Shown here: positions 50,280-59,752 of the stretch, one piece after another
Position numbering within the stretch: the stretch's first letter is position 1
Layout of the letters: every line of letters starts with the position of its first letter
Notes under the pieces: generated by a model
Database searches by the model: none
What the model saw: only the letters and a program-made list of their open reading frames with translations
What the model was told of the DNA's origin: nothing
NCBI RefSeq assembly: GCF_005121165.3
Contig: NZ_CP034413.3
Location: 744,001-808,000 of the forward strand
Length of the DNA stretch: 64,000 bases
Origin: Dysosmobacter welbionis
Lineage (GTDB): Bacteria > Bacillota > Clostridia > Oscillospirales > Oscillospiraceae
Reading direction: 5' to 3'
Made by a program: the position numbers and the translations under genes

Positions 50280-51817
50280 GATTTGATCTTCCTTTCCATT
50301 TCATCTGCTCCGGAGCGTTCACGGTATTCTTTCGGTTTCAGGCCTGTTGACTTTTTAAAAATTTTAGAGAAATATACCGGGTCATAGATACCTACAGCCT
50401 CCGCGATTTCATATGCTTTTTTATCTGTGGTCCGCAGCAAAAATTTAGCACGCTCAACCCTGGTATTAAGAATATAGGTACTCAAATTCTCTCCCATCTC
50501 CCGCTTAAACAGCTTGCTGAAATAACTGGGACTTAGATGCACCATCGTTGCCAGCGCATCCAATGAGAGATTGGTGCTGTAATTTTGGTCAATGTACTGT
50601 TTTACCTTGTAAATGATACTGTCGATATTCTCCTCTGTCCTCCCGATCCGGGACAGGGTCTCTGTCACATACTCCCGCACACTGTTCTCCAGAAGCTCCA
50701 TGCTCCCAGTGGGCAAAGCCGTTAGCTGTTCGGCGGGCAGATTGTGGCTGAACAGAAGACTCACACAGAAGTTCTGCAATAAAAGGGCGATCTGACACAC
50801 GCTGGAGAAAGGAATTTTCTGTGCTTTTATCAATTGGAAGAGATCCTCCATGTTTTTCAGAGCCGCATCACCACTGTGATTTTCCAGGGCGCTTTCCACC
50901 AAACGCAACCGCTCCCACAGAGCACTGGCTGTGTCTTCGGACAACTTTGGCAGGTCCTCACACCGCATGACGGATGGCTGGCTACTATACAACGCAAATT
51001 TCTGTGCGTCATCCGCCTCTCTGGCCGCCTTCTGCATATTCAGTGGATTTTTGTGGAGGCGGCTAATTCCGATCGTCAGCAGGAAATCCGTTTTTCCTTC
51101 TACCGCTTCTACAGCCGAAGTGCAGAGTTCAGCGGGGTCTATTCCCTCCGGCAATGAGAGAACTGCATAGCAGCAAGTATCGCTCTTCGGTACCAAAAAC
51201 ACTGTATGCCCCTCGCAGCAGGACAGTATGACCTCCTGCGCTTGCTGGAGCATCGCTGTGCATTCCTCCAAAGTTCCCCGGAAAACCACCTCCAGGCTCA
51301 GAACATAATAACTGGGCAGCACAATGTGCAGGTCATTGAGTTTATTGAGAATGTAAAGCAGCGAGTGTCGGCTTTGAAAAATCAGTTCTCCCAACAGAGC
51401 CTGCTGTTCCAGCAGGAGGCTCTTCTGCACACGGCTTTCCTTTTGAAGCCGTTGGCATGCCTTGTCCACTGCAGCGGAGAGCGCCTTCTCCGTGGTAGGC
51501 TTCAGAACGAAATCCGTCACCCCACACTGGATAGCCTGTTGAGCATACTCAAAGTCCGGAAAGCCTGTAAGCAAAATCATCTGAATGCCCGGATAGTGTT
51601 CCCGGACCCAGCCGCAAAGTTGCAGTCCGTCCATCTCCGGCATGCGAATGTCTGTAATCAGAATGTCCGGTGGGGACTCCTGAATTTGATGGACAGCATC
51701 TACTCCGTCGTTTGCAATTGCTCGCACACAGCAGTTGTGAGCCTTCCAGTCAATCAAACACATCAGCCCTCGGGGAATTATCGCTTCATTGTCCACAAGC
51801 ATCACAGTGTACGGCAT
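50276..51817 (-). CDS. YesN-type response regulator with AraC DNA-binding domain
   Basis: A 513-aa protein. The receiver domain spans residues 1-120, with VMLVDNEAIIPRGL, the phosphoacceptor in ILITDIRMPEMDG near residue 55, and the lysine in FVLKPTTEKAL. A long linker follows. The C-terminal AraC domain (about 410-505) has LSLDALATMVHLSPSYFSKL and KAYEIAEAVGIYDPVYFSKI. It should be phosphorylated by the kinase encoded just upstream and activate the divergent ABC transporter genes. Six bases separate the two regulatory genes. Confidence 0.9.
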   Translation of the reverse strand: MPYTVMLVDNEAIIPRGLMCLIDWKAHNCCVRAIANDGVDAVHQIQESPPDILITDIRMPEMDGLQLCGWVREHYPGIQMILLTGFPDFEYAQQAIQCGVTDFVLKPTTEKALSAAVDKACQRLQKESRVQKSLLLEQQALLGELIFQSRHSLLYILNKLNDLHIVLPSYYVLSLEVVFRGTLEECTAMLQQAQEVILSCCEGHTVFLVPKSDTCCYAVLSLPEGIDPAELCTSAVEAVEGKTDFLLTIGISRLHKNPLNMQKAAREADDAQKFALYSSQPSVMRCEDLPKLSEDTASALWERLRLVESALENHSGDAALKNMEDLFQLIKAQKIPFSSVCQIALLLQNFCVSLLFSHNLPAEQLTALPTGSMELLENSVREYVTETLSRIGRTEENIDSIIYKVKQYIDQNYSTNLSLDALATMVHLSPSYFSKLFKREMGENLSTYILNTRVERAKFLLRTTDKKAYEIAEAVGIYDPVYFSKIFKKSTGLKPKEYRERSGADEMERKIKS

Positions 51818-51823
51818 GGTTTC

Positions 51824-53584
51824 TCACCCCTTTGTTTGATCAAGCGGCAAAGTCAGCAGCACGGTGGTACCCTGACCGGGTTTCGAACGGATCTGCAGAT
51901 CCGCCCGGTCTCCATATAGCAGATGCAGACGGCGAAGTACATTTGTTAGTGCAATATGATTGTGCTGTCCGGCACTTTCCACCTCTCTTGCGAGATCCAG
52001 ATTTTCCGGATCAAAGCCTACGCCATCATCCTCAATTCGCACACAAATATTCTGCGTCTCCTCCCACAGCCGGACTGCCACGCTTCCTAAGCCCCGCCGG
52101 GGTTCCAGCCCGTGGACGATGGCGTTTTCCACCAGAGGCTGGATCGTCAGCCGCGGAACCAGGTACCGCAAAAGGTCCTCGTCCTCGTATTCCACTGAGT
52201 AAGAGAGCTTTTCCCCAAATCGTTCTCTCTGTAAATCCAAATAATAGTGGACGTAACCGAGCTCCTGTTCAAATGTAATTTTCTGGCTGCTTCCCACACC
52301 GATATTTCCCCGAAGCAGGCACGCCAGGTCCGTAACCATACGGGAAATATTTTTCAATCCAGCATCCACGCAACGCATATTGATGGTCTCCAGCACATTA
52401 AAGATGAAGTGCGGATTGATCTGCGCAGCCAACAGGCGTGATTCGCTCTCCTGCAATCGAATGCCCTTTTGATAGGCATCCTTCCAGGATGCCTCCAGAT
52501 TATCAGCCATCTGGTTAAATGTAGTTTCCAGATCAGCCAGTTCCCGATAGCCGCTGTCAGGCATACGGGCGGCATAGTCTGACTCCGCCATCCGGTGCAG
52601 CATCCCCTCCATTTTCTGCAGCGGATCCCCCAGCACTCGATGATAGGCGACCGCAGCCGCCAGAACCGTCAGCAGCACAATCGCGATACACAGGGCTGAG
52701 AAAATCCAACTCCCCTCCCAAACCAAATCGTACATGGACGGAAGTGGTATAAAAATATCCACCCGCAGCTCCTCATCGTCCACACGCTGACTGACATGGT
52801 AAAAGCGGCCCTGCCAACCCGGGGCAGTTCCTTGGAGATAGGAAGAGTTATCCTCAGTCTGCTCCAGAAGTTCTTGCAGGTCCTCCCCCTCCCCGTATAG
52901 CAGTTTTCCCTCTCCATCTGAGAGCGCCAAGCATGTGTTTGGATAGAGTTCCGTCAAGTCTCCAGCATTCAGTAAAGTATCTACATCAATCTCCATAATC
53001 AGCTTGCCCAACGGTTCCAGCGTATCGATATTCTTATAGTCCAGCAAAAAATAGGCGGTGTTCTCTGGCGTATTCTCTATGGAAAACAGCGTCTCTGCTG
53101 AAGATTGTTCGTTTGCAGCCTCATAGATACTCTGCATTCGGCGCTGCTCCTGCTCATAGGACCCCCTGGGGGAGTAAAAGGTGAACGCCCCATCCCTGCG
53201 AAAAAGGTACACGCTGTTTACCGCTCCCCGTTTCCAAGTGGATTGGTAAGCCGCCACTCCCCCCACGACCCGAAGCAGGTCATCCCGTCCCTGCAAAGCC
53301 AGATACATGTCCAAATCCTGCATACTTGCACACAGGCTATCGTCTATCATGGCATTATACGCGATGTCCTGTGCCAATTCCATAGTGTTGGCAACAGATG
53401 CAGTCACTTGGCTGATGTAGAAATTTACATTTCCCTTGGCCTGTGATTCCATTCTAGCAGGGATCGTACGATAGAACACCAGAAGCATCAGTAGTGACGG
53501 TCCCAAAATCGTCACACAGACCAGTAAAAACATTCTGACCATGAGAGACCGCTTCCGCCTGACATTTCCCCGTCTATGTGCCAT
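51824..53584 (-). CDS. YesM-type sensor histidine kinase
   Basis: A 586-aa membrane protein from ATG 53584. The first span is about residues 17-37 (VRMFLLVCVTILGPSLLMLL); an extracellular sensor of about 260 residues follows, then a second span (IFSALCIAIVLLTVLAAA) and a HAMP-like region. The His_kinase box AAQINPHFIFNVLETIN has the phosphoacceptor His; ATP-binding boxes are QPLVENAIVHGLEP and IEDDGVGFD. Family members sense extracellular sugars. Partner: the YesN-type regulator. The ATG is preferred over upstream starts because the frame there lies in the divergent promoter region. Confidence 0.9.
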   Translation of the reverse strand: MAHRRGNVRRKRSLMVRMFLLVCVTILGPSLLMLLVFYRTIPARMESQAKGNVNFYISQVTASVANTMELAQDIAYNAMIDDSLCASMQDLDMYLALQGRDDLLRVVGGVAAYQSTWKRGAVNSVYLFRRDGAFTFYSPRGSYEQEQRRMQSIYEAANEQSSAETLFSIENTPENTAYFLLDYKNIDTLEPLGKLIMEIDVDTLLNAGDLTELYPNTCLALSDGEGKLLYGEGEDLQELLEQTEDNSSYLQGTAPGWQGRFYHVSQRVDDEELRVDIFIPLPSMYDLVWEGSWIFSALCIAIVLLTVLAAAVAYHRVLGDPLQKMEGMLHRMAESDYAARMPDSGYRELADLETTFNQMADNLEASWKDAYQKGIRLQESESRLLAAQINPHFIFNVLETINMRCVDAGLKNISRMVTDLACLLRGNIGVGSSQKITFEQELGYVHYYLDLQRERFGEKLSYSVEYEDEDLLRYLVPRLTIQPLVENAIVHGLEPRRGLGSVAVRLWEETQNICVRIEDDGVGFDPENLDLAREVESAGQHNHIALTNVLRRLHLLYGDRADLQIRSKPGQGTTVLLTLPLDQTKG

Positions 53585-53835
53585 TTCCTTCACCGCCTCG
53601 GGCCGCCTAACTTTTCTCTTGGGTTCATTGTACAATGAGGATTTTCCTTTTTCAACACTGAAATCTGTAAATCTCCCGCCCTCTTCTCTCTCCGCCTTCG
53701 GCGGCAAAAATTGAGCGAATTTATACCAGAATCAGAGCAAAAGAGTCTTAATATTTGTAGTCTTTTCCGTGATATACTGAGAAAGCATACAGGAGGGGTG
53801 TAGCTATACCCCTGAAACGAAGGAGGAACACGATA
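53585..53835. promoter_or_regulatory. Divergent promoter region between sensor kinase and ABC importer
   Basis: This 251-base gap separates the minus-strand kinase from the plus-strand solute-binding-protein gene. On the plus side TATACT (near 53773) could be a -10, but its -35 is weak, fitting activator dependence. A small hairpin, AGGGGTGTAGCTATACCCCT, lies just before the ribosome site AAGGAGG. The YesN-type activator probably binds here. Confidence 0.4.
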
Positions 53836-55161
53836 ATGAAGATGAAAAGATGGTTGTCTTGCACACTGGCTCTGGCCATGCTCCTCGGTCTGATGGGCTG
53901 CGGCGGCACCAGCGATGAGGCCCCCAATGATGGTAGCGGCTCCTCTGAAGATGAGATTGTAATCAACTATCCCACTTTCCAGATCGGGACCAACACGGCT
54001 GCCCCCGTGGTGGAGGAATTGGTCAGTCGCTTCAACGAAGAATATGCGGGCCAGTATCGCATTGAGGTTGAGGAGATCCCCGGAGATGCCAATTATGCTG
54101 ATCGAATTCAAGTCCAAATCTCTTCCGGCAAACTGCCTCCCGTGGTCTACGGTGGCGGATACAGCTTGCTGGACTTAGCCCTGGAAGCTGATCTGGTTGT
54201 AGACCTGACCGACGTGGTGAACGAGGATCCCGAATGGGCTTCCATGTATGAAAACGACGCCTGGCAGGCTGCCAACTGCCGCGATGGAAAGATCTATGCT
54301 TCCTCCAATGAAGGTCAGTTGATTGGCTACTTCTACAATAAGGAGTTATTTGACCAGGCTGGTATTCAGCCCGCTACCACTTGGAATGAGTTTTTTGACA
54401 ACTGCGACAAACTGCTGGCTGCAGGCATCACTCCACTGGCTATGGACACCGCTGACGGTGCTTGGGTCTCCATGCTGCTGATGGGCGCCATGGTTGCCAC
54501 CAGCGGCGATGAGGGCCTGGAGTTCATGAACACCAAGTATCCCACCGACTACAACATTGAGCCGGTTGTCAACGCTGTCGCCGAGATGCAGAAGTGGTAT
54601 CAGAACTACACCACGCTGGACGCTGTGGGCGGCGCCTATGAGAACGCGGCCAACAACTTCTTCTCAGGCAACGTGGCCATGATCTGCAACGGCCCCTGGA
54701 TGATCGGTGATTTCTCTGACACCTCCAAGACGCCTGATGGCTTTGATCAGAACGTGGGTGTGGCTGCCTATCCCGGCAACTTCGTCTATGACGCCCCCAT
54801 TGAAGGCATGTTTGTCACCAAGCAGGACGATCCTGCCCTGGAGGAGGCGGCCATCGCCATGGTGAAGTTCTTCACCAGCCCCGAGTCTCAGCAGCTGGCA
54901 CTGGAGATGCAGGGCATGGTCCCCGCCGCTGCCTCTGTGGAAATCACTGATACCGCTACCACCAACTTCCCGTTGCTGGGCGAGTTTCTGAACATAGCCT
55001 CCGAATGCACGGTACGTTCCAACACCTTCACCGGCAACATGGTTCCCGGCCTACAAGATCTCTTCAGTGCCGAGTTGCCCAACCTGGCCAATGGCACCTA
55101 CACACCGGAGCAGTTCTGCCAGATCCTCACAGATTTTGCTGCGGCAAACGCCGTGTCCTGA
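53836..55161 (+). CDS. Sugar ABC transporter solute-binding lipoprotein
   Basis: A 441-aa protein with a lipoprotein signal: MKMKRW, a hydrophobic stretch and the lipobox LMGC with Cys22. A Ser/Gly/Asp linker follows, then a type-1 extracellular domain typical of CUT1 binding proteins (LVSRFNEEYAGQYRIEVEEI, YFYNKELFDQAGIQPATTWN, FFSGNVAMICNGPWMIGDFS). It is anchored outside the membrane and captures an oligosaccharide or glycoside for the two permeases. The ATG has AAGGAGG upstream. A partial terminator between it and the permeases may keep the binding protein in excess. Confidence 0.9.
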   Translation: MKMKRWLSCTLALAMLLGLMGCGGTSDEAPNDGSGSSEDEIVINYPTFQIGTNTAAPVVEELVSRFNEEYAGQYRIEVEEIPGDANYADRIQVQISSGKLPPVVYGGGYSLLDLALEADLVVDLTDVVNEDPEWASMYENDAWQAANCRDGKIYASSNEGQLIGYFYNKELFDQAGIQPATTWNEFFDNCDKLLAAGITPLAMDTADGAWVSMLLMGAMVATSGDEGLEFMNTKYPTDYNIEPVVNAVAEMQKWYQNYTTLDAVGGAYENAANNFFSGNVAMICNGPWMIGDFSDTSKTPDGFDQNVGVAAYPGNFVYDAPIEGMFVTKQDDPALEEAAIAMVKFFTSPESQQLALEMQGMVPAAASVEITDTATTNFPLLGEFLNIASECTVRSNTFTGNMVPGLQDLFSAELPNLANGTYTPEQFCQILTDFAAANAVS

Positions 55162-55225
55162 TCTTTCCGCCAGAGATGGCGTAGACGAAACTCCGGAAGC
55201 CCGTGACCGCAATCTGCGCACAAAG

Positions 55226-55254
55226 GATCGGGTTGCCCTAGCGGCAGCCCGATC
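55226..55254 (+). terminator. Attenuator-like hairpin between binding protein and permeases
   Basis: GATCGGGTTGCC and GGCAGCCCGATC pair over 12 positions with one G-U type mismatch and a five-base loop, followed by TTCCCT. The U-run is poor, so read-through is expected. Such hairpins often lower permease expression relative to the binding protein, or stabilise the upstream mRNA end. Confidence 0.5.
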
Positions 55255-55286
55255 TTCCCTATCCTTGGACAAGGAGATGGAATTTG

Positions 55287-56159
55287 ATGAAACAAAAAAA
55301 TGGCGGGTGGATCGCCCTGTTTTTAGCGCCAGCATGTATCCTCTTTATCCTGATCTTCGCAATCCCGCTGGTAATGGTGTTCGTTACATCGCTGTTCGAT
55401 TACCGCCTGCTGCCCCGCACCTTCACCTTTGTCGGATTTTCCAATTTTGTTCAGCTGTTTACGGAGGACAATCGCTTTTGGCCCATCTTTGGCAACACGG
55501 TCAAGTGGCTTTTTATCCATTGCATCTTCCACGTGACTCTTGGTACGCTACTAGCCTTCATCCTGTATAAAAAACCCAGAGGCTGGAAATTCGTTCGTGT
55601 GACTTACATGATTCCAAATATTATCTCCCAGTCCGCTATCGCCATGATCTTTCTGAACTTGTACAATGCCCAATACGGTGCGGTAAATTCGTTCTTGAAG
55701 TTGGTCGGGCTTGAGAGTTTACAGCACAACTGGTTGTTCGAGACGGCAACTGCGTTCCCGTCCGTCACTTTGACTTGGTTCCTGTTCGCAGGATACACCA
55801 CCACGTTGGTCCTGGCTCAGTTGTTGAGCACGGATGAGAGCTTGATCGAGGCTGCGGAGATTGACGGTGCCACCAGTTTCCAGATCGACCGTCTGGTGAT
55901 GTTCCCGGTGGTCAAGAAAATGATCGGTACCACGGTCATTATGGCCGCTACATACATGCTACAGCTGTTCTCCATGCTCTATATCACCACCGGCGGCGGC
56001 CCGGGTACAGTCACTACCAATCTGCCGCTGTATCTATACACCACTATGAAGGCCAACAATTACGGCTATGCCAATACAATCGGAGTTGTAATCATTCTGT
56101 TGGGCTTCATCACTATGACGCTGATCCGCAAGATCTTCGGCATGAATAAGGAAGACTAA
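55287..56159 (+). CDS. Sugar ABC transporter permease, first subunit
   Basis: A 290-aa MalF/UgpA-type permease with six predicted spans. It begins MKQKNGGWIALFLAPACILF. The EAA loop that docks the ATPase is ESLIEAAEIDGATSFQIDRL near residue 190. A later block, LYITTGGGPGTVTTNLPLYL, is typical of CUT1 permeases. The start is ATG 55287, with AAGGAG ten bases before. It works with the second permease and the upstream binding protein; the ATPase next door is a pseudogene. Confidence 0.9.
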   Translation: MKQKNGGWIALFLAPACILFILIFAIPLVMVFVTSLFDYRLLPRTFTFVGFSNFVQLFTEDNRFWPIFGNTVKWLFIHCIFHVTLGTLLAFILYKKPRGWKFVRVTYMIPNIISQSAIAMIFLNLYNAQYGAVNSFLKLVGLESLQHNWLFETATAFPSVTLTWFLFAGYTTTLVLAQLLSTDESLIEAAEIDGATSFQIDRLVMFPVVKKMIGTTVIMAATYMLQLFSMLYITTGGGPGTVTTNLPLYLYTTMKANNYGYANTIGVVIILLGFITMTLIRKIFGMNKED

Positions 56160-56172
56160 GGAGAGAATCGGA

Positions 56173-57021
56173 ATGTTGGCACATTATAAGAGAACGCCTA
56201 CCCAGAAGGTCACCCGTGGATTTTCCTATCTGTTCATGGCACTATGTGTGTGCGTGGCGCTGCTCCCCATTATCTGGGTCATTTTGTCCTCCTTCAAGAC
56301 CAACAGCGAGATCTTTTCCAATGGCCTGTCCTTGCCCTCCCACTTCGGCTTTGACGGGTATGTGCAGGCACTCGAGATCGCCCCGATCCTGAAGTTTTTC
56401 GCAAATAGCCTGATAGTTGCCACCATCACAACGATTCTGAATGTGTTCTGCCTAGCTATGGCGGGGTATGTGTTCGCCAAGAAGAGGTTTCGCTTCAAGA
56501 ACACGATTTTTGCCATTCTTTCCTTGTCCATGGTGATTCCCACCACGGCGCTGATGAGTCCCGTGTACAATATCATCACAAAGCTGGGCCTCTATGATAC
56601 TAAGATTGCGCTGATTCTGGTGTACACAGCGCTGAATATGCCTATTTCTCTGATGGTGCTCCGATCTGCGTTCGCCTCTATTCCCACAGAGCTGGAGGAG
56701 GCCGCCTATATTGATGGCGCCGGCTTTTTCCGTACCTTTGTCCAGGTAATGATGCCCTGCGCCAAGGGCGGCTTGGCCAGTGCGGCGGTGCTGACTTTTT
56801 TGGAGAGCTGGAACGAGTTTACCTTTGCTCTGCTACTCACCAGCTCCACAGACAACCGGACCCTGCCCCTGTCCCTGAGCTATTTCACCAGCCAGTTCAG
56901 TTTTAACTACACGGCAATGTTTGCTGCCATCACTATTGCGGTGCTGCCCAGCATCATTGTATTCGCTATCTTCCAAGAGCAGGTGAATGCCAGTTTGACT
57001 GCCGGATCGGTAAAAGGCTGA
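56173..57021 (+). CDS. Carbohydrate ABC transporter permease, second subunit
   Basis: A 282-aa MalG/UgpE-type permease. The first span is YLFMALCVCVALLPIIWVIL, and the block SSFKTNSEIF that follows it is typical. The EAA loop is TELEEAAYIDGAGFFRTFVQ near residue 180. It forms the heterodimeric channel with the previous permease, 13 bases upstream. AAGGAGAGAATCGGA precedes the ATG. A very strong terminator lies downstream at 57099. Confidence 0.9.
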   Translation: MLAHYKRTPTQKVTRGFSYLFMALCVCVALLPIIWVILSSFKTNSEIFSNGLSLPSHFGFDGYVQALEIAPILKFFANSLIVATITTILNVFCLAMAGYVFAKKRFRFKNTIFAILSLSMVIPTTALMSPVYNIITKLGLYDTKIALILVYTALNMPISLMVLRSAFASIPTELEEAAYIDGAGFFRTFVQVMMPCAKGGLASAAVLTFLESWNEFTFALLLTSSTDNRTLPLSLSYFTSQFSFNYTAMFAAITIAVLPSIIVFAIFQEQVNASLTAGSVKG

Positions 57022-57098
57022 GGCCTTCTTTTTCGATTCCCTTTCAGTCCATGGAAACCCGTGTCCCACAGGTTTGCTTCCTGTTCTGAACTTCGTTG

Positions 57099-57141
57099 AA
57101 AATCCCCGGCCTTTTCGATAAAGGAAAAGGCCGGGGATTTT
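57099..57141. terminator. Very strong bidirectional terminator
   Basis: AAAATCCCCGGCCTTTTC and GAAAAGGCCGGGGATTTT form an 18-bp perfect stem with a seven-base loop. It lies between the converging permease gene and the ATPase pseudogene, serving both strands. Confidence 0.85.
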
Positions 57142-57158
57142 GATGCGTTTCTGGACTC

Positions 57159-58227
57159 TTAGTACTCCAGATTGACACTTTCTGTGTTGAAGATGTGGCA
57201 GATATTTCCGCCGAAACAGAAGTCCGGTTCCCGCCCGGGAGCAAACCGCTCCGTATAGCTCCCGCTGATATTCATAGTGGGAACGACGATGACTGCATTC
57301 TTTCCCGCAGCCATAGCATGAAGATGGATCCCATTACCCAATCATTTCGAACACATCTACCTTGGCCAAGATATAACCTCCTTCTCCCTTCCCCAACATG
57401 ATGTGATTGGGCCGGGCACCCAATGTAACAGGCTGTCCAGAAATCCCTTTCTTGGTCAAGTCAGCACTCTTTTCAAGTGACAACTCCACCTTGATGCCGC
57501 CAAGTATCACAGAGTACCGGTCTCCTTCCCTTTGCAGCTCCGCATCAAAAAAATTCATCTGCGGCGTACCGATGAAGTTAGCCGCGAACAGATTGGCAGG
57601 ATGGTCAAAAACCTCCTGAGGCGTACCGATCTGTTGGATGAAGCCATCCTTCATGATAACAATCCGGTCCCCCAGAGTCATAGCCTCTGTTTGATCATGG
57701 GTGACATAGAGGAAGGTAGTATTGATCTTCTGGCGCAGTTTGATAATCTCTGCGCGCATCTGATTACGCAGCTTGGCGTCCAAGTTGCTGAGAGGCTCGT
57801 CCATCAGCAGGATCTTGGGTTCCCGTACGATAGCGCGGCCAATCGCCACACGCTGCCGCTGCCCACCGGATAAAGCTTTTGGCTTGCGGTCCAGGTACTG
57901 CGTAATGTCTAGGATCTCCGCCGCCTCACGTACAGCTTTGTCAATCTCGCTCTTAGGGCGCTTGCGCAGCTTCAGTGGGAACGCCATATTTTCATACACT
58001 GTCATATGGGGATAGAGCGCGTAGTTCTGGAACACCATAGCGATGTCCCGGTCTTTAGGGGCTACATCGTTCATCAACTTCCCATCAATGTACAGTTCTC
58101 CGCTGGAGATCTCCTCCAGCCCCGCCACCATTCGCAGAGTGGTCGACTTGCCGCAACCAGAGGGGCCGACCAATTTCCCCTTGAATTTTTGTTTAATATA
58201 AGCATTTGATTTTTCATGATCTCTCAA
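57159..58227 (-). pseudogene. Sugar ABC transporter ATPase (UgpC/MsmX-like), decayed
   Basis: The core is intact: Walker [21 protein letters not shown], signature [19 protein letters not shown], Walker [17 protein letters not shown], switch VTHDQTEAM. Homology begins only at about 58173, so the usual first 30-35 residues (the A-loop strand region) are missing and replaced by an unrelated lead-in. At the 3' end the frame stops at VFEMIG (57334); the normal C-terminus continues in another frame ([20 protein letters not shown] to NLEY at 57159), as if one extra A were inserted. A 297-aa product could be made but would lack both ends. The importer probably uses a shared ATPase encoded elsewhere. 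Confidence 0.75.
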
Positions 58228-58657
58228 TTCATGTGCTCACTCCTCATGGCAGATGATCCATTCCCATTCGGACAGCCCTGAACTGTGGGCGCTACCTTGT
58301 TATGACGGCCCCAAGTCTTCAATCCTTTGCTGCACTCCGCATTATCTTTGAAATCAGAGCGGATACGTCCGTGTTTCCCGCCTCGAAGCACCTTTATTCT
58401 TGAGCCAGGTTGACACCGCAAAATGACGGGAACTCCGAGAAAAAGAAAGCCGCCGAAATCAGCCGGGCCTAAGCTCCTTTGATCATCCGGCGACTTCTAT
58501 TGACAGAGCTATTGATAACTTCCCCACCTTTCACTTAGACTTTTTTAGGAATAATTTTTAATTTTCTATGCTTTTAGGGACTTGGTTCTGCGTACTTCTT
58601 TGGGAAAAAGCGCCTATATTACAATGTTCCAGCCTTCTATGCCCCAACATGATGAGG
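58228..58657. other. Intergenic region without recognised features
   Basis: About 430 bases between the decayed ATPase gene and the LysR gene. No gene, insertion-sequence end or strong hairpin was recognised. It probably includes the DNA that replaced the ATPase N-terminus. A minus-strand open frame at 58224-58421 has no ribosome site or family look. Confidence 0.5.
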
Positions 58658-59530
58658 TCACTCAAAGCGGGTTCTCATAAAATGAATAAACTGGCGGATC
58701 TCCCGGGTAAGGAATACGTCCCGCCGCCATACCACCGCGATGTTCAGCGGCAACGGCGGGTCCACCGGCAGGGCTATGATATTCTCCCCGGGCTCGATCA
58801 CTTGGGGTAATAAAAAGGCCCCTGCCAGATTCTGCCGGACAAAACTCTTGATGGTCAGCAGTTGGTTGGAATAGAACAACACATTAGGCGTCAGTCCTGC
58901 GTCTCGGAAACGGGTCTGCAGCAGGGTCTGGTGATAATATCCGCTGGTAAATAGGATTAAAGGTGCCATTGCAATTTCCCTCAACTCCGCCTTCTCTCGC
59001 CCGGCCATGGGGGTGCCGTAGCCGGTGCAGTACATCATGGACATCCGCATCAGTGGATGAGCGGCCAGTGCAGCGGGTGGCGTTTCTCCCACGGCGATGA
59101 TCGCCAGATCTAGCTGACCGGCGCGCACCATATCCCGTGCTGTATCAGATCCTGCTTCTGTCAGCCGAATGTGTACTTCCGGACAACTTCCGGTGAACTC
59201 CGCAAAAATCTTGGGGAATAGAAAAAAGGCCACCATAGGCGGCACTCCCACGGAAAGAGTGCTCCGGCGCTGGCTCCGGGCCTGAAAATCCGCTGTTAGG
59301 CCCTCCACTTCTGTCAGGATGCCATCGCAGCGGGCCAAAAACGCCTCACCATCCAGTGTGGGAACCAACGTCCGACCACCCCGACTCAGCAATAGCAGCC
59401 CCAGTTCATCTTCCAAGTTCTGAATAGCCGCGGTAATTGCCGGCTGGGAAACGTGGAGTCGCTCCGCCGCCCGGGTAACCCCACCCAAGTGGCAAACGGC
59501 GGAAAAGTAGCGCAGCTGCATCAGTTTCAT
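58658..59530 (-). CDS. LysR family transcriptional regulator
   Basis: A 290-aa protein from ATG 59530, with GGGGAGG nine bases before; the frame extends to 59602 in AT-rich promoter DNA. The N-terminal helix-turn-helix reads MKLMQLRYFSAVCHLGGVTR, AAERLHVSQPAITAAIQNLE. The effector domain spans about 90-290 (LSVGVPPMVAFFLFPKIFAE, ARDMVRAGQLDLAIIAVGET). Target genes are not evident, since the closest gene is a decayed ATPase. It is the last host-type gene before the integrated element. Confidence 0.85.
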   Translation of the reverse strand: MKLMQLRYFSAVCHLGGVTRAAERLHVSQPAITAAIQNLEDELGLLLLSRGGRTLVPTLDGEAFLARCDGILTEVEGLTADFQARSQRRSTLSVGVPPMVAFFLFPKIFAEFTGSCPEVHIRLTEAGSDTARDMVRAGQLDLAIIAVGETPPAALAAHPLMRMSMMYCTGYGTPMAGREKAELREIAMAPLILFTSGYYHQTLLQTRFRDAGLTPNVLFYSNQLLTIKSFVRQNLAGAFLLPQVIEPGENIIALPVDPPLPLNIAVVWRRDVFLTREIRQFIHFMRTRFE

Positions 59531-59682
59531 CCCATGGTGCCTCCCCTTTTTAATATCGAAAAAAACGATATTTAAATAAATATTATATATTATATTTACC
59601 ATAGAAACATCTCTTCGGATTGTTTACTGCTAAGTGCTGTTATTTCAATGGTTTAAGCAGTAGTAAGATGTGGTTGAAAGAG

Positions 59683-59742
59683 TAGAAATGTAGGTAAGTC
59701 ATATATTATTCCTACATTATTTCTACATCGACATTCCTACAC
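59683..59742. repeat. Short repeats at the integrase 3' side (candidate arm or att sites)
   Basis: Three direct copies of TTYCTACAY occur at 59709-59717, 59720-59728 and 59734-59742. Inverted copies (GTAGAAATGTAGG) lie at 59683-59695. The same octamer recurs as an inverted pair upstream of the integrase at 61035-61063. This fits integrase arm-type sites close to an element end. No tRNA gene is seen nearby, so the core att site is not defined. Confidence 0.5.
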
Positions 59743-59752
59743 AGAATACACC

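Noticed and set aside
58224-58421. A 65-codon minus-strand frame upstream of the ATPase pseudogene
   Set aside because: Does not encode the missing ATPase N-terminus in any frame and has no ribosome site.
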